Source of the DNA: Actinoallomurus bryophytorum
GTDB lineage: Bacteria > Actinomycetota > Actinomycetes > Streptosporangiales > Streptosporangiaceae
Direction of reading: 5' to 3'
Length of the DNA: 64,000 nt
Assembly: GCF_006716425.1 (NCBI RefSeq)
Contig: NZ_VFOZ01000001.1
Location: 3,906,001 to 3,970,000 of the forward strand
Shown here: piece by piece, positions 10,212 through 19,903 of the stretch
Position numbering within the stretch: the stretch's first letter is position 1
Layout: every line of letters starts with the position of its first letter
Made by a program: the position numbers and the translations under genes
Notes under the pieces: model-generated
Seen by the model: the letters and a program-made list of their open reading frames with translations, nothing else
Databases searched by the model: none
Told to the model about the DNA's origin: nothing

Positions 10212-11969
10212 ATGGTGGATGGGGATTCGGCGAACGGACTCGGCAACTCGCGTCTCGGCCCGGCCGAGCGGGAGACCGCGCTCGAACGCATGGGCACCGA
10301 GGAGTTCGACGTCCTCGTGGTCGGCGGCGGCATCGTCGGCGCGGGCGTGGCGCTGGACGCCGCCACACGGGGGCTGAGCGTCGCGCTCATCGAGGCGCGG
10401 GACTTCGCCTCGGGCACGTCCTCACGCTCCTCCAAGCTGATCCACGGTGGTCTGCGCTACCTCGAACAGCGCGACTTCGAGCTGGTCAGGGAGGCGCTCA
10501 CCGAGCGCGGCCTGCTGCTGGGCCGCATCGCACCCCACCTCGTACGCCCGGTGCCGTTCCTGTTCCCGATGACCCACCGCGTCTGGGAGCGTGCCTACAT
10601 CGGCGCCGGCGTCGCCCTCTACGACGGCCTGTCCCTGTCGATGGGCACCTCGCGCGGCGTCCCCCACCACCGGCACCTGACCCGTACGCAGGCACTCCGC
10701 GTCGCACCCTCGCTCAAACGCGAGTCGTTCGTGGGCGCCATCCAGTACTGGGACGCCCAGGTGGACGACGCCCGTTATGTCGCGATGCTCCTGCGTACGG
10801 CCGCGGAGTACGGCACCCAGATCGCCTCGCGTACGCAGGCGGTGGGCTTCCTGCGTGAGGGCGAGCGGGTCACCGGCGTCCGCATCCGCGACCTGGAGTC
10901 CGAGAGCGAGACCGAGGTACGCGCCAAGCAGGTCGTCAACGCCACGGGTGTCTGGACCGACGACATCCAGGAGCTGGTCGGCGGGCGCGGGCAGATCCAC
11001 GTGCGGGCCTCCAAGGGCGTGCACCTCGTCGTGCCCAAGGACCGCATCCATTCGGCGAGCGGCATCATCCTGCGTACCGAGAAGTCGGTGCTCTTCGTGA
11101 TCCCGTGGGGCCGGCACTGGATCATCGGCACCACCGACACGCCCTGGGCGCTCGACAAGGTCCACCCGGCGGCCTCCAAGGCCGACATCGACTACGTGCT
11201 CGAGCACGTCAACGCGGTGCTCAACGTGCCCCTCACCCACGATGACGTCGAGGGCGTGTACGCGGGGCTGCGGCCGCTGCTGTCCGGCGAGTCCGACGAG
11301 ACCTCCAAGCTGTCCCGCGAGCACGTCGTCGCCCACCCGGTCCCCGGGCTGGTGGTGGTCGCGGGCGGCAAGTACACCACCTACCGCGTGATGGCCAAGG
11401 ACGCCGTGGACGCGGTCGCCCACGGGCTGGACGGCAAGGTGCCGGGCTCCTGCACGGACCAGATCGCCCTGGTCGGCGGCGACGGCTTCCAGGCACTGTG
11501 GAACTCCCGTCACCGCCTGTCGGAGGCGTCCGGCCTGCACGTCGCGCGCATCGAGCATCTGCTGGGCAGGTACGGCACGCTGGCGGAGGACCTGCTCGCC
11601 CTGATCAAGGAGCGGCCCGATCTCGGCCGTCCCATCGAGGGCGCGGACGACTACCTGCGGGCCGAGATCGTCTACGCCGCCACCCACGAGGGCGCCCGGC
11701 ACGTGAACGACGTGCTGGCCCGGCGTACCCGCATCTCGATCGAGACCTGGGACCGCGGCATCGGTGTCGCCCGGGAGGCCGCCGAGCTGCTGGCGCCCGA
11801 GCTCGGCTGGTCGAAGGAGCAGACCGAACGGGAGATCGAGTACTACGAGAAGCGCGTCGAGGCCGAGCGCATCTCCCAGGAGCAGGAGGGCGACCAGGAG
11901 GCCGACGCGACCCGCCGCGGCGTCCCGGACATCGTCCCGACCATGACACCCGACACCCGGGCGAGTTGA
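10212..11969 (+). CDS. glpD: Aerobic glycerol-3-phosphate dehydrogenase
   Basis: 585 residues from ATG 10212, chosen for GAGGGAG 7 bases upstream over an in-frame start at 10167. The FAD-binding motif VVGGGIVGAGVALDAATRG (about residues 36-54) is followed by SSRSSKLIHGGLRYL and, later, WGRHWIIGTTDT, all diagnostic of GlpD. The enzyme oxidises glycerol-3-phosphate to dihydroxyacetone phosphate at the membrane and passes electrons to quinone. It is monocistronic after guaB3, with a 155-bp gap. Confidence 0.95.
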   Translation: MVDGDSANGLGNSRLGPAERETALERMGTEEFDVLVVGGGIVGAGVALDAATRGLSVALIEARDFASGTSSRSSKLIHGGLRYLEQRDFELVREALTERGLLLGRIAPHLVRPVPFLFPMTHRVWERAYIGAGVALYDGLSLSMGTSRGVPHHRHLTRTQALRVAPSLKRESFVGAIQYWDAQVDDARYVAMLLRTAAEYGTQIASRTQAVGFLREGERVTGVRIRDLESESETEVRAKQVVNATGVWTDDIQELVGGRGQIHVRASKGVHLVVPKDRIHSASGIILRTEKSVLFVIPWGRHWIIGTTDTPWALDKVHPAASKADIDYVLEHVNAVLNVPLTHDDVEGVYAGLRPLLSGESDETSKLSREHVVAHPVPGLVVVAGGKYTTYRVMAKDAVDAVAHGLDGKVPGSCTDQIALVGGDGFQALWNSRHRLSEASGLHVARIEHLLGRYGTLAEDLLALIKERPDLGRPIEGADDYLRAEIVYAATHEGARHVNDVLARRTRISIETWDRGIGVAREAAELLAPELGWSKEQTEREIEYYEKRVEAERISQEQEGDQEADATRRGVPDIVPTMTPDTRAS

Positions 11970-12112
11970 TCTATCGGCACCCTGACCTGCGGGTTCGGGG
12001 AAAATTTTTGACCGTTTGAGACTGTTCTGGCCGTGAGTGTCTCCTGTACGCTTTCCGCACTTCAGTGCTTGTCTGAGCGCTTTGTAGCTCCGTGTCCAGT
12101 TCAGGAGTGCAT

Positions 12113-13303
12113 GTGCGGAAGTCCTTGCCGGTCGCCGGGTGCGTGCTCACGGCCTGTCTCATGGGCGCCGGTGTCCTGGCGAAGGTCGCCGGGGCCGAAT
12201 CGGTCCCGCAGACGGGGCCGATCTTCAACTCCCCGGTCAGCGGCAGCGCGAAGCGTGACGCGATCTCCGCCCGCATCGCCGGCCTGGTCGCGGGCACCCC
12301 CAAGGGCGGCCAGATCGCCATCGCGATGTACCACTTCTCCAGCATGGACACGGCCGGCCAGCTCATCGCGGCGGCCAAGCGCAAGGTGAGCGTGCAGGTC
12401 GTGCTGGATTATGAGTCCCGGTCCTACGCCGCCTACAAGCGGCTGCGGAAGGGGCTGGGCGGGGACACCAAGAAGTCGTCCTGGGTGGTCGTGTGCGATG
12501 AGGACCGCGGCTGCATCGGGCCGGAGTTCAACCACAACAAGTTCTTCCTGTTCTCCAGCACCCGCGGGGCACAGAACATGGTCGTGCAGACCTCCGCGAA
12601 CGCCACGGACGGTGCCCGCGACACCCAGTGGAACGACGCGCTGGTCCTGCAGGACCCCGCCGTCTACGCGGCCTACCTGGCCTACTTTCGCGACCTGGTC
12701 GCCCAGCATCACACCGCGGACTACCACCGCACGGTGCAGGCCGGGAAGTATCGCCTGGACTTCTTCCCCTGGGCGAAGGGCGACCCGATCAGCCAGGCGC
12801 TCGACCAGGTCTCCTGCGCCGGCGGCACCCACATCAAACTCAGCCTCGGGCACTTCACCTGGGGGCCGATCGCCCGGCGGCTATGGAAACTGGACGACGC
12901 CGGCTGCCGGGTGCAGGTGGTCTTCGACATCGTCGGCCCCGTCGCCATCCACGCCCTCACCAAGAAGGGCGGCGGTCACGGCAACCCCGAGACCCGCTAC
13001 CTGACCGAGGGCGGCCGGACGACGTACGCGCACTCGAAGTACCTGCTGATCGACGGGCAGTACGAGGGCAAGCCGCAGAAGGTGGTCTTCACCGGCAGCA
13101 ACAACTACACGACCGTCGGCTTTCACGGGCACGACGAGGCGATGATCACTGTCGCGGACCCGGTGCTGGAGGCGAAGTACGCCACCAACTTCGACGCGGT
13201 CTTCGGCCACGGCCACGCCGTGAAGCCCACCGACCCGAGCTCGCTCCCACGAGCCGTACTCGAGCCGGAGGACCCCGGCGAGGCCAACCACAGCCGCGAA
13301 TAG
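12113..13303 (+). CDS. Secreted phospholipase D-like protein
   Basis: 396 residues from GTG 12113, which has AGGAG 5 bases upstream and gives a clean signal peptide (RKSLPVAGCVLTACLMGAG, then VAGAES). It has two PLD half-domains. The first motif is HNKFFLF at His141, lacking the Asp of HxK(x4)D. The second is a full HSKYLLID at His307, followed by GSNNYT. The product is presumably exported and could cleave phosphodiesters in lipids or nucleic acids; the substrate is unknown. It converges on a TetR gene across a shared hairpin. Confidence 0.85.
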   Translation: MRKSLPVAGCVLTACLMGAGVLAKVAGAESVPQTGPIFNSPVSGSAKRDAISARIAGLVAGTPKGGQIAIAMYHFSSMDTAGQLIAAAKRKVSVQVVLDYESRSYAAYKRLRKGLGGDTKKSSWVVVCDEDRGCIGPEFNHNKFFLFSSTRGAQNMVVQTSANATDGARDTQWNDALVLQDPAVYAAYLAYFRDLVAQHHTADYHRTVQAGKYRLDFFPWAKGDPISQALDQVSCAGGTHIKLSLGHFTWGPIARRLWKLDDAGCRVQVVFDIVGPVAIHALTKKGGGHGNPETRYLTEGGRTTYAHSKYLLIDGQYEGKPQKVVFTGSNNYTTVGFHGHDEAMITVADPVLEAKYATNFDAVFGHGHAVKPTDPSSLPRAVLEPEDPGEANHSRE

Positions 13304-13307
13304 CCGC

Positions 13308-13970
13308 TCAGGGGGTGTCTGTCAGGCACCCCTGGGGTAGCACCGGCCCGAGGACGAGGCTCATGCCGGAGCCGTACAGCTCCGCCGGCACGCGGTCGGG
13401 GTCGAGCAGGTGCTGGAGTGCCAGCCCGAACTCGATCGCCATGGCCAGCGACGCCCGGTCCTCCGATGACAGGTCGCCGCTGCCGTTGGTCTCGAGCCCG
13501 GCGGCGAGCCCCTCGCGGTGGTTCTGGTACCAGTCGGCGATGCGCCAGCCGGCCGAGAAGTCGCGCATGCCGAAGAGCCACAGCTCCATCAGCAGCAGCG
13601 CCTTCATGCGCGTCTCCTCGGCGGACAGCCGGCTGGCGTAGTGCCGGCCGGCATCGGCGCATCGGTCCGCGGGAGCGCGGTCGGTGTCACGCAGCTTCGA
13701 GGCCGTCCGGCGCCCGAGCTCGAGCTGCGTGTAGCGGTCGAGCAGCGCGAGGATCAGATCGGTCTTGCCCGCGAAGTTGGAGTAGACCGCGCCCTTGGTC
13801 ATTCCGGCCTGAGCGGCGATCTCATCGAGTGATGCTCCCCGGATGCCGTGCTTGGCCCACAGCCGTTCCGCGGCGTCCAGGAGCGCTGCCCGGGTCTGGG
13901 CGCGTTTCTCCTGACGAGGCGTCCGTCTGTCGTCCTCTGGGATGGCGCATTCCTCCGGGTCGGAGATCAT
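13308..13970 (-). CDS. TetR/AcrR family transcriptional regulator
   Basis: 220 residues. The N-terminal helix-turn-helix reads TRAALLDAAERLWAKHG, then ASLDEIAAQAGMTKGAVYSNFAGKTDL. The C-terminal ligand domain is family-typical but not assignable to a ligand. It is divergent from the succinate-semialdehyde dehydrogenase gene across 208 bp, so it most likely represses that gene and itself (inference). A CTCAA/TTGAG dyad with wide spacing lies between them near 14028-14060, but no convincing operator stands out. Confidence 0.88.
   Translation of the reverse strand: MISDPEECAIPEDDRRTPRQEKRAQTRAALLDAAERLWAKHGIRGASLDEIAAQAGMTKGAVYSNFAGKTDLILALLDRYTQLELGRRTASKLRDTDRAPADRCADAGRHYASRLSAEETRMKALLLMELWLFGMRDFSAGWRIADWYQNHREGLAAGLETNGSGDLSSEDRASLAMAIEFGLALQHLLDPDRVPAELYGSGMSLVLGPVLPQGCLTDTP
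13309..13334. terminator. Hairpin between convergent PLD-like and tetR genes
   Basis: CAGGGGGTG (13309-13317) can pair with CACCCCTG (13327-13334), leaving one bulged G and the loop TCTGTCAGG. It lies right after the PLD-like stop and overlaps the last codons of the opposing tetR gene, so it could terminate both. The core GTGTCTGTCAG is also found in the palindrome at 54590-54618. Confidence 0.5.
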
Positions 13971-14178
13971 CCTTGCCCTTCCGTCGTCGGCCGGTCATCC
14001 CTCCAACACCGGGATACAAGGTTTTCTCAATGTGCACCAGTAGAAACGAAACTTGAGTGACCCTAAGGCCCCACCTGAGCCGGCCGAAATGATGTTTGCG
14101 GTGTGTCCGCCTTCGCAAAACGGGCGTCAGTTGCCGTTCGGTGGCCAGAAACCGAATCTGGTTCTAGGCTTGCGTCCC

Positions 14179-15789
14179 ATGAGTCCAACCACTGCGTCGT
14201 CGGCCGAAGCGTCTGACAAGACGCCCTTGCCGACACCCGCCTCCGGAAGCGTGACCGGACCTTCCGTTCCCTCCGGTCTCCACCGGCTGACCGAGCGGGT
14301 GGTGTCCAGCGGAGCGACCACCACGACCACGACGCCGTTCACCGGAGCGCCCCTCGTCGAACTTCCCCTTTCCGGCCCCGCGGACGTGGCGACCGCGTAC
14401 GACCGCGCCCGCGAAGCCCAGCGGACCTGGGCGGCCCTCTCGCCCGCCGAGCGCGCCGCGCCGTTCATCCGCTTCCACGACGCGATCCTGGACCGTCGGG
14501 ACGAGATCCTCGACATCGTCCAGCTGGAGACCGGCAAGGCTCGCCGGCACGCGTTCGAAGAGGTCATGGACGCGGCCGCCGGCACGCTCTACTACGCGCG
14601 CCAGGCGCCGAAGCTGCTGAAGCCCCAGCGCCGGCAGGGCAGCATGCCGCTCGCGACGCGTACGGTCGAGCTCCGCCAGCCCAAGGGCGTCGTCGGGCTG
14701 ATCTCGCCGTGGAACTACCCGCTGGCGCTGAGCGTCCCCGACGCCGTCCCGGCGCTGCTCGCGGGCAACACGCTCGTGCACAAGCCGGACACCCAGACGT
14801 CACTGTCCACGCTGTGGTCGATCAACCTGCTGGTCGAGTGCGGGATGCCGGCCGACATCTGGCAGGTCGTGATCGGTGACCCCGCGGAGATCGGCGACGC
14901 GCTGATCGAGTCGGCCGACTACCTGTCGTTCACCGGCTCCACCCGCGGCGGGCGTGCGATCGCGGAGAAGGCGGCAGGCCGGCTGATCGGCTACTCGCTG
15001 GAGCTCGGCGGCAAGAACCCGATGATCGTGCTGGACGACGCGGACGTCGAGAGCGCCGCCAAGGGCGCGATCCGCGCGTGCTTCGCCAACGCCGGGCAGC
15101 TGTGCATCTCGATCGAGCGCATGTACGTCCACGACAAGATCTTCGACCGTTTCGCAGAGCGCTTCGCGGAGCGCGTACGCGACATGCGTCTCGGCGACGG
15201 CTACGAAGCCGACATGGGGTCGCTGACCTCACAGCGTCAGCTCGACACCGTCACCCGGCACGTCGAGGAGGCCGTCGAGAAGGGCGCCAGGGTCCTCGCG
15301 GGAGGAAAGGCGCGTCCCGACACCGGCCCGTACTTCTACGAGCCCACCGTGCTCACAGGCGTCGGTGATGACATGGAGCTGTGCCGGTCGGAGACGTTCG
15401 GGCCGGTAGTGTCGCTGTACCGGTTCTCCGGTGACGACGAGGCCGTCGAACTCGCCAACGACACCGACTACGGGCTGAACGCCAGCGTCTGGACCGGTGA
15501 CGTCGGCCGCGGAAATCGCGTCGCCGCGCGGATCAAGGCCGGCTCGGTCAACATCAACGAGGGATACGGCGCCACGTACGCTTCCTATGACGCGCCGATG
15601 GGCGGGATGAAGAGCTCCGGCGTGGGCCGGCGGCACGGATCGGAGGGTCTGCTGAAGTACACGGAGGCCCAGGCCGTCGCCAGCCAGCGCTGGATCGGAT
15701 TCGAACCGGCTGGGAAGATGTCGTACGCCAGATACGCGGCCATGCTCAGCGGCGCGTTGAAGACCATGAAGCGCCTTCGTTTCAGGTAG
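14179..15789 (+). CDS. Succinate-semialdehyde dehydrogenase (aldehyde dehydrogenase family)
   Basis: 536 residues from ATG 14179. The catalytic Glu275 lies in LELGGKNP and the nucleophile Cys309 in NAGQLCIS; the NAD(P) fold is seen at SPWNYPLALSVPDAVPALLAGN and FTGSTRGGRAI. The closest family by recollection is actinomycete succinic-semialdehyde dehydrogenase (GABA shunt). TAGGCT at 14165-14170 lies 8 bases before the ATG, and there is no ribosome site, so the mRNA may be leaderless. An in-frame start at 14053 would add 42 poorly conserved residues. The GMC oxidoreductase gene follows after 19 bp, suggesting an operon. Confidence 0.88.
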   Translation: MSPTTASSAEASDKTPLPTPASGSVTGPSVPSGLHRLTERVVSSGATTTTTTPFTGAPLVELPLSGPADVATAYDRAREAQRTWAALSPAERAAPFIRFHDAILDRRDEILDIVQLETGKARRHAFEEVMDAAAGTLYYARQAPKLLKPQRRQGSMPLATRTVELRQPKGVVGLISPWNYPLALSVPDAVPALLAGNTLVHKPDTQTSLSTLWSINLLVECGMPADIWQVVIGDPAEIGDALIESADYLSFTGSTRGGRAIAEKAAGRLIGYSLELGGKNPMIVLDDADVESAAKGAIRACFANAGQLCISIERMYVHDKIFDRFAERFAERVRDMRLGDGYEADMGSLTSQRQLDTVTRHVEEAVEKGARVLAGGKARPDTGPYFYEPTVLTGVGDDMELCRSETFGPVVSLYRFSGDDEAVELANDTDYGLNASVWTGDVGRGNRVAARIKAGSVNINEGYGATYASYDAPMGGMKSSGVGRRHGSEGLLKYTEAQAVASQRWIGFEPAGKMSYARYAAMLSGALKTMKRLRFR

Positions 15790-15808
15790 GGGCCGGCTGG
15801 GAGGGACC

Positions 15809-17533
15809 GTGGTCAGCACCGGTACGGACTACGACGTCGTCGTGGTCGGTTCGGGGTTCGGCGGCAGTGTCACCGCGCTGCGCCTCACCGAAAAGGGATA
15901 CCGGGTCGCCGTGGTCGAGGCCGGGCGCCGGTTCGACGACCCGGACGGCGAGCCGGGCACCCGCCACCGCGAGCTGCCGAAGACCTCCTGGCGCACCCGC
16001 AAGTACCTGTGGGCGCCGGGCCTGGGCATGACCGGCATCCAGCGCATCCACCTGCTGCGCGGCGAGAAGGGCTCGCGGGTCCTCATCCTCGCCGGGGCCG
16101 GCGTCGGCGGGGGATCGCTGGTCTACGCCAACACGCTGTACGAACCCCCGGCTCCGTTCTTCGAGGACCCCCAGTGGCGCCACATCACCGACTGGAGAGC
16201 CGAGCTGGGGCCCTTCTATGACCAGGCGCGGCGGATGCTCGGCGTCCGTACGAACCCGACGACGACACCGGCCGACGCGGCGGTGAAGCGGGTCGCCGAG
16301 CGGATGGGCCGGGGCGAGACCTTCCATCTCACCCCGGTCGGCGTGCTCTTCGGCGAGGCCGGCGAGCGGGTCGAGGACCCCTACTTCGGCGGCGCCGGCC
16401 CGCGCCGTGTCGCGTGCACCGAGTGCGGCTCGTGCATGACCGGCTGCCGCGTCGGCGCCAAGAACATGCTCACCGAGAACTACCTCTACCTGGCCGAGCA
16501 CGCCGGCGCCGACGTAGTGGCGATGACCACGGTGACCGCCGTACGGCCGAGGCCCGAGGGCGGCTACTCGGTCGAGACCCGGCGTACGGGCCGGCGGGCG
16601 CGGCGTACCCTCACCGCCGAGCACGTGGTGTTCGCCGCCGGGACGTACGGCACGCAGCGGCTGCTGCACCGGATGCGGACCACCGGAGTGCTGCCCCATC
16701 TCTCCGAGCGGCTCGGCGTGCGCACCCGGACCAACTCCGAGGCGATCCTCGGCGTCGAGAGGTTCGGCCGCGAGGGCGATGACCACTCCCGCGGGGTGGC
16801 GATCACCTCCTCGTTCCACCCGGACGAGCACACCCACATCGAGCCGACGCGCTACGGTCCGGGCTCCAACGCCATGGGCGGCCTCCGGTCGCTGCTCGTC
16901 GACGGCGGCGGCCGTACGCCCCGCTGGGTGAAGTTCCTCGGCCAGGCCGCGGCCCACCCGCGGGACCTCGTGCACCTGCCGAACCTCCGGGACTGGTCCC
17001 GCCGTACGATCGTCGCCCTGGTCATGCAGACCCTCGACAACTCGATCACCGTCGTGCCCTCGGCGTCCGGGCGCGGCATGCGGGCCCGGCGTGGCCACGG
17101 CGAGCCGAGCCCGACCTGGATCCCGCAGGCGCACCGGGCGGTCCGGATGCTGGCCGAGGAGATGGGCGGCATGGCCGGAGGCACCTGGCTGGACCTGTTC
17201 AACATCCCGACGACCGCGCACTTCATCGGCGGCTGCACGATCGGCTCGTCGCCGGCGGAGGGCGTGATCGACCCGTACCACCGGGTGTACGGCCATCCGG
17301 GCCTGCACATCGTGGACGGCTCGGCGGTCTCGGCCAACCTCGGGGTCAACCCGTCACTCACGATCACCGCCCAGGCCGAACGCGCGATGGCGTTCTGGCC
17401 CAACCGCGACGAGGCCGACCCACGCCCTGACCTCGGGACGGCCTACGAACGCCTCAGCCCGGTGCCGCCGAACTCCCCGGCCGTGCCCACCGGCGCCCCG
17501 TCCGCCCTGCGGCTCCCCATCTCACCGGCCTAG
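15809..17533 (+). CDS. GMC-family oxidoreductase (cholesterol-oxidase-like) with ferredoxin-like Cys motif
   Basis: 574 residues from GTG 15809, with GGGAGG 4 bases upstream. The FAD dinucleotide fold is VVVGSGFGGSVTALRL, with GAGVGGGSLVYANTL following and the GMC C-terminal block GCTIGSSPAEGVID..GLHIVDGSAVSANLGVNPSLTI. Residues 203-213 read CTECGSCMTGC, the CX2CX2CX3C spacing of a [4Fe-4S] ferredoxin site. The substrate is unknown; a sterol or other alcohol is usual for the fold. It is co-directional with and 19 bp after the SSADH gene. Confidence 0.87.
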   Translation: MVSTGTDYDVVVVGSGFGGSVTALRLTEKGYRVAVVEAGRRFDDPDGEPGTRHRELPKTSWRTRKYLWAPGLGMTGIQRIHLLRGEKGSRVLILAGAGVGGGSLVYANTLYEPPAPFFEDPQWRHITDWRAELGPFYDQARRMLGVRTNPTTTPADAAVKRVAERMGRGETFHLTPVGVLFGEAGERVEDPYFGGAGPRRVACTECGSCMTGCRVGAKNMLTENYLYLAEHAGADVVAMTTVTAVRPRPEGGYSVETRRTGRRARRTLTAEHVVFAAGTYGTQRLLHRMRTTGVLPHLSERLGVRTRTNSEAILGVERFGREGDDHSRGVAITSSFHPDEHTHIEPTRYGPGSNAMGGLRSLLVDGGGRTPRWVKFLGQAAAHPRDLVHLPNLRDWSRRTIVALVMQTLDNSITVVPSASGRGMRARRGHGEPSPTWIPQAHRAVRMLAEEMGGMAGGTWLDLFNIPTTAHFIGGCTIGSSPAEGVIDPYHRVYGHPGLHIVDGSAVSANLGVNPSLTITAQAERAMAFWPNRDEADPRPDLGTAYERLSPVPPNSPAVPTGAPSALRLPISPA

Positions 17534-18241
17534 TCAGCGGGCCCGGTAGGCGGCGAGCAGGTCCTCACGGTCCTTTTCGGGGAGGTGGCGTACGGCCTCG
17601 CGGATCGTGACGCCCGACACCACGGCCACGCGGTCGCGTACCCAGGTGGTCACCCATGCCGGGTCGGACCTGGCCAGTTCGCGCAGCACCCAGCCGAGTG
17701 CCTTGCGGATGAAGAACTCCCGCTCCCCGATGAGGGCGTCGCCGTGGCGGGAGAGCCGGTCCAGGTCGGGGCCGCCCGAGCGGATGCCCGGCAGCAGCGC
17801 GAGCAGCGACGTGCGACGGATCCAGAAGTCGTCATCGCCCGCCCACGTGTCGAGGGTGGCGGCGAGCGGCGGATACCGCGTGACCAGGCCACCGACGACC
17901 TTGACGGCCAGCGCGTCCACGTACGCCCAGGTGCGGGAGGCGCGGATCAGCCGTTCGGCCACGGCCAGGTCGGTCGCGGTCAGCAGCGGGGTGTTGCGGA
18001 TCAGTACCTCGATCGCCGCCATCCGGTGTTCGTGCACCGGCTCGTGCCAGAGCTCCTCGACCAGGGCCAGCGTCCGCTCGCGGTCCAGTCCTTTCGCGGC
18101 GGCGACCGCGACCCCGCGCAGGGCGGGCAGGCCCACGCCCAGATGGCGCAGGTCGCTCTTCAGATAGCGCTTGTCCTGCTCGGCGCGGACCGGGTCGGCC
18201 AGCTCGCCCAGCCGTGCCTCGATCTCGCCTGCGGCCGTCAT
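17534..18241 (-). CDS. AlkD-like DNA alkylation repair protein
   Basis: 235 residues, all alpha (HEAT-like repeats). Motifs of the AlkD family are visible: KRYLKSDLRHLGVGLPALR, then WAYVDALAVKVVGGL, DDDFWIRRTSLLALL and FFIRKALGWVLRELAR, where the Trp/Asp/Arg residues line the DNA-lesion cleft in known AlkD. It is predicted to excise or help remove alkylated bases. It is convergent with the GMC oxidoreductase, with adjacent stops. Confidence 0.85.
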   Translation of the reverse strand: MTAAGEIEARLGELADPVRAEQDKRYLKSDLRHLGVGLPALRGVAVAAAKGLDRERTLALVEELWHEPVHEHRMAAIEVLIRNTPLLTATDLAVAERLIRASRTWAYVDALAVKVVGGLVTRYPPLAATLDTWAGDDDFWIRRTSLLALLPGIRSGGPDLDRLSRHGDALIGEREFFIRKALGWVLRELARSDPAWVTTWVRDRVAVVSGVTIREAVRHLPEKDREDLLAAYRAR

Positions 18242-18327
18242 CGGATCAGTATGGCCCCCACGAGGAAAAACACCCCCGGTCCCGGCACTAGACTGTTGCC
18301 ATCCCGCGACTCCGAAAGGCGTTCTTG

Positions 18328-19899
18328 GTGTCCGTCGAGTCAGTCGAGCAGTCCTTCGACACGGTCCTCGTTGTCGACTTCGGGGCGCAGTATGCGCAGC
18401 TCATCGCGCGCCGCGTCCGAGAGTGTCACGTGTTCAGCGAGATCGTGCCCTCGACCATGCCGGTCGCCGAGATGCTCGCCAAGCGGCCGAGGGCGATCAT
18501 CTTGTCCGGCGGTCCCGCGTCGGTGTACGAGCCCGGCGCTCCCGCGGTGCCCGACGGCCTGTTCGAGGCCGGGGTGCCCACACTCGGGATCTGCTATGGC
18601 TTCCAGGTGATGGCGCGCGACCTGGGCGGCACGGTCGCCAACTCCGACATCGCCGAGTACGGCCGTACCGACCTGACCGTGATCGAGGAGGGCACGCTCC
18701 TCGCCGGGCTGCCCGACGAGCAGTCCGTCTGGATGTCGCACCGGGTCACCTGCAGCGTGCCGCCCACCGGCTTCACGGTGACGGCGCGCACCGGCAGCGC
18801 TCCGGTCGCGGCGATGGAGGACCCCTCGCGCGACTTCTACGGCGTGCAGTTCCACCCGGAGGTCATGCACACCGACCACGGGCTCGCGGTGCTGCGGCAC
18901 TTCCTTGCCGCGGCCGGCTGCCGCCCGTCGTGGACGATGGTCAACATCGTCGAAGAGTCCGTCGAGGCCGTTCGCTCCCAGGTCGGCGGCAAGCGGGCGG
19001 TCTGCGGACTGTCCGGCGGGGTCGACTCCGCGGTGGCCGCCGCGCTCGTCCAGCGGGCGATCGGCGACCGCCTCACCTGCGTCTTCGTCGACCACGGGCT
19101 TCTTCGCAAGGGCGAGGCGCAGCAGGTCGAGCAGGACTTCGTCGCCGCGACCGGTGTCGACCTCAAGGTCGTCGACGCCGCCGACCGGTTCCTGAAGGCG
19201 CTCGACGGCGTCACCGATCCCGAGGACAAGCGCAAGATCATCGGTCGGGAGTTCATCCGGGTCTTCGAGGAGGCCGCGCGCGAGGTCGTGGACGTCCACG
19301 GCGAGGCCGTGGAGTTCCTCGTCCAGGGCACGCTCTACCCCGACGTGGTCGAGTCCGGCGGGGGCACGGGTGCGGCCAACATCAAGTCCCACCACAACGT
19401 CGGCGGCCTGCCGGACGATCTTCAGTTCTCCCTGGTCGAGCCGTTGCGCACGCTGTTCAAGGACGAGGTACGCCGGCTGGGCGAGGAGCTCGGGCTGCCG
19501 CAGGAGATCGTCTGGCGTCAGCCGTTCCCCGGCCCGGGGCTCGGCATCCGGATCATCGGCGCGGTGACGCACGACCGGCTCGACCTGCTGCGCGAGGCCG
19601 ACGCGATCGCCCGCGAGGAGCTCACCAGGGCCGGTCTCGACCGCGACATCTGGCAGTTCCCCGTCGTGCTGCTCGCCGACGTGCGCTCGGTGGGCGTGCA
19701 GGGCGACGGCCGCACCTACGGACACCCCGTCGTGCTCCGCCCGGTGACCAGCGAGGACGCGATGACCGCCGACTGGGCGCGGCTGCCGTACGACGTCCTG
19801 CAGCGGATCTCCACCCGCATCACGAACGAGGTCGCCGACGTCAACCGCGTGGTGGTCGACATCACGAGCAAGCCGCCGGGCACGATCGAGTGGGAGTGA
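18328..19899 (+). CDS. guaA: GMP synthase (glutamine-hydrolysing)
   Basis: 523 residues from GTG 18328, with AAGG 8 bases upstream. The class I amidotransferase domain has nucleophile Cys89 in GICYGFQ and the HPE of [10 protein letters not shown]. The ATP-pyrophosphatase domain has SGGVDS at about residue 229, and the C-terminal dimer domain ends [16 protein letters not shown]. The enzyme converts XMP to GMP and so completes the route begun by guaB. It is convergent with kynU 4 bp away. Confidence 0.97.
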   Translation: MSVESVEQSFDTVLVVDFGAQYAQLIARRVRECHVFSEIVPSTMPVAEMLAKRPRAIILSGGPASVYEPGAPAVPDGLFEAGVPTLGICYGFQVMARDLGGTVANSDIAEYGRTDLTVIEEGTLLAGLPDEQSVWMSHRVTCSVPPTGFTVTARTGSAPVAAMEDPSRDFYGVQFHPEVMHTDHGLAVLRHFLAAAGCRPSWTMVNIVEESVEAVRSQVGGKRAVCGLSGGVDSAVAAALVQRAIGDRLTCVFVDHGLLRKGEAQQVEQDFVAATGVDLKVVDAADRFLKALDGVTDPEDKRKIIGREFIRVFEEAAREVVDVHGEAVEFLVQGTLYPDVVESGGGTGAANIKSHHNVGGLPDDLQFSLVEPLRTLFKDEVRRLGEELGLPQEIVWRQPFPGPGLGIRIIGAVTHDRLDLLREADAIAREELTRAGLDRDIWQFPVVLLADVRSVGVQGDGRTYGHPVVLRPVTSEDAMTADWARLPYDVLQRISTRITNEVADVNRVVVDITSKPPGTIEWE

Positions 19900-19903
19900 C
19901 CGG

